Assembly: GCA_022376465.1 (NCBI GenBank)
Contig: JACDTU010000001.1
Span: 868,001-932,000 of the forward strand
Length of the DNA stretch: 64,000 nucleotides
Origin: Cubamyces lactineus
Lineage: Eukaryota > Basidiomycota > Agaricomycetes > Polyporales > Polyporaceae
Reading direction: 5' to 3'
Both the position numbers and the translations under genes were made by a program. Under the pieces are notes generated by a model. That model was not told the DNA's origin. It did not search any database and saw nothing but the letters and a program-made list of their open reading frames with translations. Below are positions 1-11,308 of the stretch, in pieces. Numbering within the stretch: position 1 is the first letter of the stretch; each line of letters begins with the position of its first letter.

Positions 1-3000
1 CTCCTTGTCAGCGTCTTCGTAATCCTTGACGAACGCGCCATTGTCAAGACGCTTGAGACCTGCATGAAAAACGTCAATGCCATGGTCACACAAGATAATC
101 AGATAAGGCTTACCCTTCAGAGGACGGACGTGCACGAGAACTTCAACATTGCCCGTGATCACACCACAACGCTTCGAATAGTAATGCTCAACCCTCTCCG
201 CTTTCATCTTCCAGAGGCCAAGACCTTGAGGGGAGTGAGGGTTCGAGACGACCTTCGCCGGCTTCCCCGGAATGACACTAAGCTTCTCGTACTTGAAGAG
301 TGAATCCGAGATTGCAGACACCATGCCTTCTTGGAGGAATGGCCAACCGATAAAGATGCGTCGTCCAATCAGTTCCTGTGCGACGTCTTCTACCTTCCGG
401 TTCTCGTGAGCATTGACGATGTGCACCACCATCGACTTGTTGCGGCTTTCTGAGCCATGAACGTTGACACCGTGGTAGCCTAGCGTCGCGGTGTGCGGGA
501 GCGTCTGCAGTGAGGGGAAGCCCGCCAATGCCTCCGCACCAAGCTGGACTCCGTCGCATAGACCTTGAATCAGATGAAGTCCATCCAGAGTAGGCAGGTC
601 GAACGGCTCCATCTTGCAGAAGCAACGGTAGAGAGGTGGGAAGATACCCGGGAGCGACGACGGGTATACGGTCGGTTCCCCAGGATTGTAGGTGAACTTG
701 GTACTTGTCCCGAAACTATTGCGCACTCGTTCATCCTCCGTCAGACGATGTTCTCGCGCTGTGCGTGAAAACAGTCAGCGTTGTGATCTATGTATGCGCC
801 CAGGATTGCTTACAGGACATAGCTTTCAGGAGCCTCTTCTCGTCGATAAAAGGGATCTTGACGATGGCCTCCCAATCCTGCTTCTTCCCGTTGAGGTCTT
901 GCTCGAACTCGGTTGGGTAGAAGTCCAGAATGGGCGAGTTCGGGTCGTACATGAGGTCCTACAAATGTATGAGTAAGAGGCGAGAAATGACGGAGTACAC
1001 GTTGGCGTACTCGGTAAGCCTCTGGGATGAGCTCCTTGCTAGCCTCGGGAAGCACACCCATGAGTTGTTCAAACGGCCTGAAAGGCTTCCCAAGGTCGAA
1101 ATTGAAGGACATCTTGTCGACACCCTTCAGGTCTATACGGGCGTACATTCAGCAGTAGCCCAAGTGGTCAGACAACGTTGGCATACCTGATATACGCGGA
1201 GCGTAGTGGTAGTTGTAGAACCAACTCCACGATGCCACGCCGCTGTAGTAGTAATACATGACCCACTGCAGGCCCTCGACGTAGCGATAAACGAGGTCGC
1301 CCATATCCTTAGGGTCGTCGTATGAAATCTCCAATTTGCCCTAGTGCCAAGGGTTAGCGTGGACTACGAAGGGCCGTAGGGGAGCGCAGACATACTTTGT
1401 AGTAAGTCCTCTTCCACTCGTCCATCTTCTCTTTGATCGACATCTCATACCGAGCGTCGAAGTCACCCTCTTTGTCGTCTTCCATCACTTTCGCCCTCTC
1501 ATACTTGGTGAGAACGCGGTCAACGGCCGCTCTAGCTTCCTCGTCATCTTCATCTTCCCATTCGTCGTCGTCACCTTCGCCCTCGCCTTCAACCGCCGGC
1601 TTACCCTCTTCAGGCAAAGGCTCCTCAAGCTCGCCAGGGAAGCGCCATGTCACCAGGTTCTGGTCCTCCTCGTCGTATTCATCCCACGTGAGCGACAGGT
1701 GCAGGTCATCGGCGAGGCGGTTGATGAACTGCCTATCTCGAGCGGGGAAGGTGTTCGGCATGGTAAGAGGAGGACGCGATGGCTGCTGGGATGCAGACAA
1801 CTTTCTCCTCTCCAGGACAAACGCCTTCACTTGATCGAAGATCTTCCGCTGCGACGTAGTCAAGACTGGCATTCGGTTGTGAGCATCGTTGAAAAGGTAT
1901 TGAGCAAGAAACGTACCAAGCTTGGACCGCTTGCGACCCATCTCCATCTCTTTCACATGCTTTGCCTGCTTCCCCTTGAACCAATTCAGGTCCGCATACT
2001 CTTTCTCGAATACCTCCCGCTCCCACTCCGCCATCTCGTCCAGGATGACCTGCAGACGCTTTGTATTGATCACGCCGCTCTCGTTGATATAGCCATCTGA
2101 AGCCACAGTTAGCAAAGGTGACGGACGCCAGCATCGTGAGCTTACCTAGCGAGGGCAGCGCCTTCTTATATACGTCAAACAACTTCTCCAATCCATTCTC
2201 GTGGATATGCAGGTCTGGCAAATTCGGCAAGAAATCATTCCCTACAAACACCGCCAGCAGGATGAAGTCGTCGATGATTCGCTCGAGACTGTAGGGGAAG
2301 GGCAGTATTGGCTCGATGTCATGGAACTCGAGGTCCAAATATTCTCGCATCAAGGTGAGGTGAAGCAGGTAGAAGTTGATTGACTCCAAGCTGTAGAAGG
2401 ATTACGATGCTGCGGCAGGACGGAAGATCGAGCTATAACACACCTCTTATTGCCCTTGCTCTTCGCTGCCGGCCCGAACTTCACCTCCTCCCGCAGCAAA
2501 CAGAAGTGTGGATCATGGCTGAGAAGACCCAGCATGATCAAGTCGGCGTCCAGGCCGTACAGACAGTGTCGAACATTAGGGTCGTAGTCCGGCTGTGCCC
2601 TGGACAGGCGGATGTACTCCATGATCTTGTGCTCGCCCTCGCCAGGGACGTCGTGACCGGACAGTACGACGGTGACGTCCCTCCAGTTAGCATCTTCCGA
2701 AATCTTCTTGTTGACGAAGTAGCGTAGCTGTTCGGACAGCCGAGCCATGAACTCCGTACCTACGGAAAGGGGAAATGAGTGAAAGTCCGCTAGGACACGG
2801 GCGGGAGCACTCACCTGGCGTTATACAGTTACTGTCAAATGCTTTCTCCTCAGGCAACTTCTCTCCTTTCCTCTCAGCCTTCTCTCTCACTTCTTTAGCC
2901 TCCTTCGCAGTACGGAAACGACGACTACGCTGTTGGTTCATCTTTGCTCGAGGAGCAACACCGTCCACCGCCATGAAGAACAGCTTCTTGGGCTTGATCT

Positions 3001-3476
3001 TGCTGAATAGATGGTCCACATATGCGAATATAGAGGTGAAGATCTGTGCCTCGGATAGCCGGAAATGCGCATCCTCGTCGTTGGGGTGAGAACCTGGTAG
3101 CCATTAGAATAGACCTTGAGGCAGTTGCTCTAGAACGCACAGTTATGTATAATTCCGTTGAAGTCGACATATAGGTTGTCTGCAGTAAAACTTAGCTTCA
3201 GGCCAGGCATAACTGAGGGAAGGACATACCGAACTCAGGAATCTTGTTCTCTTGAATTAGCTGCGATGTCAAGGGGTATCGCTCCCTGGCCGTAGATGAG
3301 AAGAGTCGTAAAACCGAGCAGGCAGTATTACTTACGAGATGTATCTGAAGAACTGCTCTGCAGTAAGCACGAGTGAACGAAGATGTCAGCGTTGTGCGAA
3401 CCTTTGGAATCCCTATTGTCGGGTACGGCAGTCAGTTGATGCTCTTCGACTTATTCAGTAGTGTTCTCTTACCCAT
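1..3476 (-). CDS. XRN1: 5'-3' exoribonuclease Xrn1 (Kem1), 3' part cut by window edge
   Basis: Processive 5'-3' RNase that degrades decapped mRNA in the cytoplasm. The first 949 residues are visible in 13 exons: 3473-3476, 3402-3412, 3336-3352, 3230-3285, 3141-3179, 2815-3093, 2444-2759, 2146-2390, 1396-2096, 1187-1340, 1011-1132, 814-958 and <1-758; every junction keeps frame. The spliced N-terminus reads [47 protein letters not shown] and [12 protein letters not shown] follow, the XRN_N core that carries the acidic catalytic residues. An acidic insert ([18 protein letters not shown]) lies in the 1396-2096 exon. The last exon covers the D1/SH3-like region. [20 protein letters not shown] fits Xrn1 better than nuclear Rat1. 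The start exon holds only ATGG and is followed by 11- and 17-nt microexons. The C-terminal third lies outside the window. Confidence 0.96.
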
Positions 3477-3910
3477 GACTGGAGGCTAAAGTATATAATA
3501 CAGCGATATGAATGGATGTGTGAAGCAAGCGGTCCTTGGGACCGTCGGTGGTAGAGGCTGGTAGAGATGTCGCTGTGGCCGCGAGGTCTCGAAGCGCCAA
3601 TGACTCTCCATTTGGCAGGCGCCCGCGATCATGGCCCTGCCACGAGGCTACTTGCCGCTCAGAGGATATTGCTTGATTGCACTACCACGATCATATGTTC
3701 GTGGGTAGACCGTGGCTCAACGACCTGGAACACAGTGTTTCAAACACGGTAAGTATCGTGCGTGCTCCAAACCTTGTACACAATCACCGAGTAGTATTGG
3801 GCTGTCTGACACGGTGCATTTACTAAGTTGAGCTAGAACTGCTCGGAGCAGACGTTACATTCTATCGAATAGGCAGACGAAGTCCATCATATATGAGCCA
3901 AAGTTAGGCA
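3477..3910. other. intergenic: Xrn1 promoter / GNAT-1 3' flank
   Basis: About 430 nt between the Xrn1 start and the end of the next minus-strand gene. A short TATA-like string (agtatataatac, 3489-3500) sits just upstream of the Xrn1 ATG. No coding signal seen. Confidence 0.5.
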
Positions 3911-5028
3911 TCATACTGCATATACATCGTTCTCCGTGTGTTTGATGAATACGAACATCTCGAAGGAGCCTTGGGCTGGGGGAGGTGCCGCCAGGGGCCC
4001 CGAACCGGCGACTTCGAACTTGAGGGCTTTATATATCGTGACCTGTTTACGGACAGTCAGTGCATCCAATAGATCCATTCACCGCTATAGAAACTCACGT
4101 TGATGGGCCCGACAGTCTCCAACAGAGTTGGGACGCGTTTCGCATGGGCCTGAAAGTGGAGGGCATCGTAAGTAACCACTGTTATCCAGCGGCTTGGATC
4201 GCTTTACCTTGGCTTCAACATATCTCATCAGCGACGTAGCAACGCCTTTCCGTTGGTGCTCAGGTGCGACCCCTATCAGCTGGAGATGGTAGCCTCCGAG
4301 CTTCACGTCGAGTCCTCCCAAGGATTTCTCAACCAATGCATCGTAATCGGTAAGGAACTAGATGGTATGTCAGTTCGATGGAACTAAGAAAAGAAGGCGA
4401 AAGAAAGAAGAAAAATAAAAGGAAGAAAAAAATGACCTTTGTCCACCAGTCCCGATATTGGGCAGGCAGCCGCTCCATGAGCTGGTTCCACCCCGCGTTA
4501 CGCTGAGCGTCCCTGGAAGGTACTCGTGAGCGACATCTCGAAAGGTGAATGTGTACCATTCCTTACGTTCCAAGGAACTTCTGACCGGGCCCAAACCTAC
4601 GCAGAGTTTAGCGTTCCTGGAACATAAGCAAGTCTGGCGGAGGAGGGTATTTACCAAACGGCTACTCCAACGATACCGGCGTCTGGTAACTCTGCTACAT
4701 GGACTTCGCCTTCCCCGGTGACAAGTGCTGCAGCAAGATGAGCACGGATCATAGGCTCCTGAAGTGTTCTGTCGTTGCCGAGAGCACCACCGAAGAACTC
4801 TGCCAGAATGAAGATTTGCGCGCCGATTAGCAGACTGTCGCGCATGGTAATGCACACAACTGGAAGAGTGGATTTACTGACGGTAGTGGAACGCTTCAGC
4901 GAGCAGTTTGGTGTACTTGTCTAGATCCGTATCTGCAGTAACTGCTGTGAACTACTTGCGACAGCGATGGATATCGGAGTCCCTAACGTACCGGACACAT
5001 TAGATACCTCGCGAATGCTGACGGACAT
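3911..5028 (-). CDS. GNAT-family N-acetyltransferase, tandem copy 1
   Basis: Predicted acetyl-CoA-dependent N-acyltransferase of 223 residues; substrate unknown. Eight exons: 4992-5028, 4882-4932, 4655-4799, 4567-4596, 4437-4512, 4208-4357, 4099-4149 and 3911-4042. The acetyl-CoA pyrophosphate-binding loop is visible as LIGVAPEHQRKGVATSL, with QRKGVA at residues 148-153, after a strand and before a helix as in GNAT motif A. The protein begins MSVSIREVSNVS and ends KHTENDVYAV. No signal peptide or membrane segment is seen, so it is probably soluble and intracellular. The neighbouring minus-strand copy has the same eight-exon plan, so the two arose by tandem duplication. The start is the first ATG that keeps frame through all splice sites. 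Family assignment is firm; specific function is not. Confidence 0.88.
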
Positions 5029-5666
5029 GATGGTTAGAGTGCGAAGGGCCCAGCACGGCTTGCACTCACCTTTATGCATATCGCCTCACATCGTGATACT
5101 ACGGGTTCTGTTGGACGCCTTCTACCGCCTGAACAAGGGCGGCGATGATGATGATAATCATCCCCAGCGGCGTGATAACGTGCTGAGACACTGTCAGAAG
5201 ACAAGACATGGGTGCGTTGGTCGGCGCCGTTAGTGATGCTGCTGAGCCAGAAGCAATGCCAAGAACCTGCAAGCTGTGAGTATGCTGTAGATTCGACCTC
5301 GCAGGAACATGACCAATTCAGGGACTCCGAAAGCACGATCAGGGCCCAGGGCCTCCGAGGAGTCTGAGCTTAGCTACGACTTCGAAACTCAAAGCGCCCA
5401 CAACACCGCCACGAGGCTACGTCGCTCACTCGCTCATCGTCAGGGCCACGTTACGGTTCGAATCCCACCTGGTTGGTGTGTTCTCCTCGTTCCGGTATAC
5501 GAACGGCACAACCGTTCAAGTAGCCTAGTCGTCCATTCCAGGCCACGAACTCGGTGAGCTTGGACGGTGCGAGGTACGATGGCATCAATATTAACAGTCT
5601 TCTCGGGTCTAGTCACAAAGTAGGTTCAATAGCATAACCCATAGCTATAAGGGCCCATAGCATAGT
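5029..5666. other. intergenic between the two GNAT copies
   Basis: About 640 nt holding the promoter of copy 1 and the 3' flank of copy 2. There is a short GAT-repeat stretch near 5142-5155. An isolated T-loop-like string near 5457 was considered as a tRNA and rejected. Confidence 0.5.
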
Positions 5667-6793
5667 TCATGGCTCATAATCGTCGCTCTCCGTGTGTTTG
5701 ATGAATACGAACATCTCGAAGGAGCCTTTGGCCTGAGGAGGTGCCGTCAAAGGCCCCGAACCACCAACTTCGAACTTCATAGCTTTGTATATCATGACCT
5801 GTATGCGTATGAACAGTGAGTGGAACCTCAGCCACGACCATCATGAGCGTAGAGCGTACGTTCACAGACCCCACAGTCTCTAGAACGATCGGGACGCGCT
5901 TAGCGTGGGCCTTGGGTCGAACGCGCCATTCGTCAGTACCGCTTACTGGCAGCCTCAGCCATGCTACGCTACTCACTTTGGCTCCTGCGTACTTGGTAAG
6001 TGCCGTCGCGACTCCCTTGCGTTGGTGCTCAGGTGCGACTCCTATCAGCTGGAGATGATAGCCTCCGAGCTTAACTTCAGGACCTAAAGCCTTCTCTACC
6101 AATGCGTCGTATTCATTAAGGAACTAGGAGGGCTGTCAGCGGCGGGCGTTGGACTGAAAAATCGTGTCGTACTCACATTCGCCCACCAGTCCCGGTATTG
6201 GCCAGGTAGCATCGTCATGAGCTGGTTCCATCCCGAGTTGCGTTGTTTGTCTCTGTACATTTGCTCATCAGATTAACCCTGACTGAAGACCTTACAGCCG
6301 AATCGCCTATCCACGTTTGAAGGAACTTCTGCCCAGGGCCGAACCTAGCACCCTTGGGGTCAGTGGAAAGTTCACCCTCAGATGTGGAAGCTCCAGTGCA
6401 GAGTACTCACCAGGTGGCCACACCGACGACGCCAACGTCCGGCAGCTCTGCTACATGCAACTCGCCCTGCCCGGGCACAAGCGCGGCAGCGATGTGGGAA
6501 CGAATCATCGGCGCCTGCATATTTTTGTCGTTACCCATTCCGCCGCCGAAGAAGTCTGTACGCGTCCGCGTGAAACGCCGTTATCAGTAAATCCCGAGTC
6601 CTGCTGGAGACGCATACTGAGAGTTGCACGGAATGGTCGTACTCACCGTAGTGAAATGCCTCCGCAACTAGCGTGATGTATTTGTTGAAGTCGGCTTCTG
6701 CATGGATTCATCGTGAGATCATTCGGATGGATTCATGTTCATCTACTGACCGGAGAGATTGGTAACTTCGCGGATAGTGATAGGCGTCGACAT
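5667..6793 (-). CDS. GNAT-family N-acetyltransferase, tandem copy 2
   Basis: Paralogue of the downstream GNAT gene: 224 residues in eight exons (6751-6793, 6647-6697, 6411-6555, 6315-6344, 6177-6252, 5977-6123, 5860-5910, 5667-5798). Six exons match copy 1 exactly in length, including the 30-nt exon 4 and the 132-nt last exon. Motif A reads QLIGVAPEHQRKGVATAL, with QRKGVA at residues 149-154, identical to copy 1 through the acetyl-CoA loop. Exon 4 ends at a weak donor (GTGGAT). This is needed to keep frame and matches the copy 1 position, so splicing there is inferred. The C-terminus (KHTESDDYEP) differs from copy 1. Substrate unknown. Both copies look intact, with no stops or frameshifts. 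Confidence 0.87.
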
Positions 6794-7344
6794 GGTAGAA
6801 GGAGTAGGATAGTTTTGAGCTCAACAAGCCCGCCCAATCCAAAGCTCGTCCTATTTATGTTAGTTGCTCTGAGGTGTCCAAAGTTTGATGTATACGACAC
6901 TCAGGCGTTCGGACGGCTTTACATATACCATGAGACATGCTTGAGCGCGGCGGAGTTGCCGGACCAAGCACTATCCGGGGTAATCCAACCTTCGTCTGTA
7001 TCTGAAAGGAGGTTTTTGCGGCGGGTTCGTCAGAACGGTGCCGTCATCTTGAACATCCCGCTAACAGTCCTGCTAAACGTAGGTTCTTGAGCCATGAGGC
7101 GTTCACAATACAGTCACGAGTCTTAATCATATCGAGACACCACATACATGAGGCTACACCTTACGCAGGAATCCCAACGGGCCTGTTCGAGCTTCGGGCC
7201 AGCACGGTGACGTTGAGGTTATGCGGTTTCGCTCGCTCTTCTGGTGACAACAGCCCGCAGGCGTGGCGTGATGGCACGCCTTACGAAAACAGAACACTTC
7301 GAGGCTCCTGGGACGACACAATCAAACGCACAAGAAACATCGTG
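6794..7344. other. intergenic: promoter side of GNAT copy 2
   Basis: About 550 nt with no coding signal that I trust; short open frames on both strands have no family features. Confidence 0.45.
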
Positions 7345-7698
7345 CTAGACCCTCTTCAGGACGAGTGGTAGAGATGGGACATGTCGACGGTCGTCGCCCT
7401 CCCCAGCGAAGTAGAGCGCGTTGATAGCGGCGTTGTTGTGAATACCCCAGTTGTCTTGCCCGTTCCAATAGGGGTAGCAGCCCATATGCTTCAGCCCGTT
7501 GTAGCCGGCCGTGCCCGTATCGAGTCTGTCCACAATTGTGACAATCACCGACATCTCGCTGTTTGGTCCAAATGCGTACCGCAACTCGTCTCGCCATCCC
7601 GCTGATCGCAGCCCGACTCTTCCATCGGCGCCAGTTGTCTTGAGTGCATCGACGCCTTAAAGCTCTAGACGCTCCATGTACCGGGGTGTGTAAGTCAT
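7345..7698 (-). pseudogene. decayed coding relic of unknown family, in-frame TAA
   Basis: A 118-codon frame from an ATG at 7698 is broken only by TAA at 7657-7659, 13 codons in, and then stays open to 7345. The downstream part has protein-like composition: WRDELRYAFGPNSEMSV, then GCYPYWNGQDNWGIHNN, then a charged tail ending LVLKRV. The TAA could derive from CAA by one transition, but that is inference. I do not recognise the family. No convincing upstream exon was found, and adjacent sequence to about 8.4 kb is not coding. It could instead be an exon of a gene whose other exons I missed. Confidence 0.35.
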
Positions 7699-9325
7699 CA
7701 GAATGGAGGCTCTAGAGAGCGCACTGGGAATTGACAACGCGCGCGGCGCTGATCGCTTTCAGTTGCCTTCTTGTGATGGACCCAATCCCATAAATCCGGG
7801 ACCGGCGGGCGTCGAAAGGCATTCGGAGGACTTCATGCCCATGCCAGTGGGTCCTCCCTAGGACCCTAGGTCTGGACTCTGAAGCTTGGTGAAGTGACTA
7901 TTAATGCCCGCTTTGGGCCCTGATGAGCAAACTGGTCAGAGTAGAGCAGAATTTGTCATAACAGCCGGTCTTTATCGGCTATTGATGCTCCGTAGCATAA
8001 GAGTCAGCGAGCTCGCCCCTTGGGGCTTCTCAAGTCTGTAGTTGAGAGCTCGATGAGGGACATCGGGCGCTTGACAACGCCACGCGTACTAACCCTATGT
8101 TCGGGGTCCTGTATTGATCTTTCGGGGTTTCAGTCTACGTTTTGGCTTTGAACTCCGATAAGCCCAGGACCTCTTTCAAGTTTCTAGCTTAAGCTGAAGA
8201 TGGGAGTCGAGGTGTAGTACCTACTACTTCTGCTCGCCGAGTGCTCATACGTACGCAACAGGCGAATATGAACTTGTCGGTTCCAGGATTCAGCTGATAC
8301 CGACCGGTTCTCCAATGGCAAGCGGATCCAATCATCTATGACGCTTCGGCCGAGATGATACATTGTGACATGTATCCGAGTGAACCATACATCCGCGCCT
8401 GCAGGTGACAGATAGCACATAGAACTATGCGGCCCAGGTGCAGCCTACAGGAATCCGCAGAGGCAGAGGTCAAGAACGGCATGCTTCCCAGGGCAGCATT
8501 CCGATGTTCATAACGCTCTCATTCCGAGGTTATCAAGTCACTGGTCATCGTACGCGTCCAAGGGCAGCTCTACTCGGTGTAGAGCCTTGCGCAAGTTTCC
8601 CATACCCCCCCCCCCAAAAAATGTCGGACGAGATTATATACACGCCTCTGTCATCGAATGGCCCCCATGACAGTGTCAACTAACTTCAAGTTCAACTTCA
8701 CTCTCGGCGGCGACCTAACTCACTTATAGGAACAGCGGACCGCTGGGCTCTCTGACACGATCTGCTGAAAGGTTTTCGTATCCTGCTGTCCCTTCGTGCC
8801 TGCTGTCTCCAGTGTCCACCGTCGACCTCCTTTTGCCATCCACACGTGCGACCTTGCGGAGAGTGACCCACATTCATGCAGCCCCGCCTATCTCGGCTGT
8901 GGCGACCGGATTGGAGAACATCCCTTTGCTCAGCCGCCGCGAAACTGGGAATCAACGACCCTGGTGCTACTCACAATTCCTAATTGAGCAGGACCAAATC
9001 TAAGTCGGCGTTCTCGGGATGCATGCGACTCGCGTGGTTTCTTACTCCTCAATCCCTGCCACCGACAAATGCAATCACAGAGGTACACATATGTCAGCTT
9101 TCGTTTACAGGCGCCGCTCACACGACTACGTTATTCTGCTAACACTCCATCCATGTACAGATCTACGCTGCGAACCCGAGTCGAAAACAGTAGCCCATTC
9201 TCTCTTCGCTACGAAGGGTGCACGTTCTCCGACTACGTCCCGGACCTGAGCAGTGCGGAAGTCCGAGTCAGTGGTTGCGTATTCGCATTTTTGTCAGACG
9301 ACACTTACAGCCGGGGTTGAATCAG
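7699..9325. other. gene-poor spacer with an 11-C homopolymer
   Basis: About 1.6 kb without a supportable gene. It contains short inverted motifs near 7850-7870 and a run of 11 C followed by 6 A at 8605-8621. Open frames are short and unrelated to known families. Confidence 0.4.
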
Positions 9326-9522
9326 TCAATCGCTGCAAGAGCAAGTCCTGCCCTCACACTTGCAATCAATGATATCGACTAGGGTGACGACATGTCAGAC
9401 ATATCAAGCTACGTGCCATAAGTGGCTCAACCGTGCGTACCTACGGGATCAGCAACAGGGGTCGCAGCGACGAATGCTACAAAAACAGTGACAACGAAGA
9501 CGAGTTTGCTGAATAGCTGCAT
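9326..9522 (-). CDS. small secreted Cys-rich peptide, family A copy 1
   Basis: A 44-residue precursor in two exons (9441-9522 and 9326-9378) split by a 62-nt phase-1 intron. The start is MQLFSKLVFVVTVFVAFVAA, a clear signal peptide ending at AA-TP. The mature part is short and ends IIDCKCEGRTCSCSD, four Cys spaced CxC-x4-CxC. It belongs with two plus-strand genes near 20.6 and 22.2 kb, which share the signal-peptide pattern, intron phase and Cys spacing. A TATAAA box lies at 9609-9614, about 90 nt before the ATG. Function unknown: secreted metal binder, small effector-like peptide or modified ribosomal peptide are all possible. Called from gene structure plus similarity to its two paralogues. 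Confidence 0.72.
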
Positions 9523-10396
9523 CTTCAGGTGCGTACGAGGTGAGTAGAGAGGATACAGCAGTATGGGGTTCAGGATTGCTGAGGTCTCACAGCGATTTGA
9601 GGGCTGAATTTATATGTTACCCGGGCGTTATAGCTGTCACCTCGTCGACCGACGATCCTGCAGGGTTTGTCATGGAAGCTCATACCCGAGCTAGGTCTAT
9701 CAGCCCCTCCATCGTGTCGACGTCGTTCACGGAGGACGAGACCACGCATGTGGCCGTTGGGACCACTCTGGGCTATCAGGCTGGATTGTCGTTTCCCGTA
9801 TCGTTCGTACATGTCCACGGGAGACAGTGAGGTACGAGGCACATTTGAGTCATTTCCCGTAAGTGACACAACGTGGTATCCCGCTACCATGTTCTAATCC
9901 TCGTCTGGCATGAGGCCATTTTAAGGCCTCTCTGCAGGACATGGAATTCGAGTCGACTCTGCGAGTGCACGCGTCAGTACTTGACATGAATAGATCATGC
10001 AGTTAATCGGTGAGCTCAATAATGATAACCATACCCCCCCCCCCCACGCTCTTGAGGAGCTGATCGCGTGGCTAGGTTCTGGGTCTGTACTCACTTATTT
10101 TACAGTGTGCTTCTGGCACGATCCCACACATTACGAGCATACTGCGCCACAGGTCATACTACAGGCACCATAGACTACTCAACTATACCGAAATCATTTC
10201 CATCAATCCAAGGCCATGGAGGCAGTAGTCGTAATATGCACCCTATCCGAGCGTGGATACAGCACCTCGCATCTAATGTCTCGTCAACAATGGCGAACTA
10301 GGAAAATACATGTCGACGCGAGGATCTTCGACATTATCGCTCCCCAATCCAGGTAACCCCAGGTAACCCCTCTGCCACTACCTCGAACACGGCCGG
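9523..10396. other. intergenic with 12-C tract and 10-bp tandem repeat
   Basis: About 870 nt. Apart from the promoter of the peptide gene, I see a run of 12 C at 10034-10045 and a perfect head-to-tail repeat of aggtaacccc at 10351-10370. No coding signal. Confidence 0.45.
9609..9614 (-). promoter_or_regulatory. TATA box of family A copy 1
   Basis: TATAAA read on the minus strand, about 90 nt upstream of the start codon. The position matches TATA-like boxes of the other small-peptide genes in the window. Confidence 0.5.
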
Positions 10397-10462
10397 CTAA
10401 TTGGCGGAACCAGCTGTACGACGGAGCCCTGGGTGGTTCTTCCAGAGTTCAAGCTGGCGATC
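10397..10462 (-). pseudogene. orphaned last exon of GST-1
   Basis: Reads DRQLELWKNHPGL and on to an in-frame TAG, after a good CAG acceptor (10463-10465). It lines up in position, length (22 codons against 19) and pattern with the last exons of the two downstream paralogues, which read DEYQVEIG across the splice. In GST-1 the matching donor is AT instead of GT (10521-10520), so normal splicing should not reach this exon. Confidence 0.55.
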
Positions 10463-10488
10463 CTGGTTCGTGTCAATCTGTCAGCGGT

Positions 10489-11308
10489 TCACGGATCGAC
10501 TCGACTCGGCCTAGTACTCATGTCGCTAACCCAAGTGCTCTTGAAGCTAGGTCGCTCGTGAACGTCCTGGACGTACCGCACGATGCGCGCGAACCTGTCG
10601 CTTGCCAGGGCCTCGCGTAACTTCTGCCAATCCTCTTCCTTGTACGTTCCGAGGCCTACGCGGACGAAGAGCATCATCCGGGCCAGGAACGGCGCGACTG
10701 CGGCGTCGGCAATGGACCACTGTCCTACGGCAAACCCATTTGGAGGCAACGTCCTTTGGAGCTCCTCGAGGGCCAGAAGGAGGCCATCGAAGTGCTTTCC
10801 CAAGAAGAACGCGCCTCTGAACTCGCTGTCGACGTAGTTCCTGAATATCTCGGTAAATGCGCGCGCCTTCGCCTTGAGGACGGGGTCATCGGGAAGAAGG
10901 TGGGCCTCCGGGAAGACATCGGCGATGAACTCGAGGAGTGCAGCCGACTCGGCGAGTTTCGCAGACTCCGGGGATGGCTGATCCGGTGGTACATCCGGGC
11001 CTCCGAAGGTAAACGCGGGCACCTAGTGTAGGCGTCAGTACATGAGCGTCCACAACTGCGTGGTATAACACAGATAGACGCAGACCTTCCCCAAGGGATT
11101 GACCTGGTAGTACCATTCCGGCTTGTTCCTGGGATCAATTTGGTAGGTAGTGTATTTCGCATCAGCGTCTTCGAGCGCGATATGGGCCTGGTATGTCCCC
11201 ATGCCTGGTGTGAGTAAGCCTCGCTAACAAGAGCAATAGGTACCATACCCTGTGTCCCCAGGGCGAGGACTCGGCGGTATAGAAGGTGATCTGCTCTAAC
11301 GGTGCCAT
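10489..11308 (-). CDS. glutathione S-transferase, omega-like, tandem copy 1
   Basis: Cytosolic-type GST of 231 residues in three exons (11249-11308, 11086-11187, 10489-11022). The thioredoxin-fold N-domain starts MAPLEQITFYTAESSPWGHR. A Ser-Pro pair at 15-16 stands where omega GSTs carry the catalytic Cys. The cis-Pro segment GKVPAFTFGGPDVPP follows near residue 53, then a helical C-domain with WSIADAAVAPFLARM. Ser/Pro at the active site suggests conjugating or ligandin-type activity rather than thiol transfer; that is inference. Exon 1 equals exons 1+2 of the two paralogues joined without their intron. The reading frame runs through the mutated final donor to a new stop, giving the tail STRPSRVDP. 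Likely role: detoxification of wood extractives or oxidised lipids. Confidence 0.9.

Noticed and set aside
5440..5480. T-loop-like string GGTTCGAATCC suggesting a tRNA
   Set aside because: The flanking five bases cannot pair as a T-stem and no matching acceptor or D-arm is found upstream.
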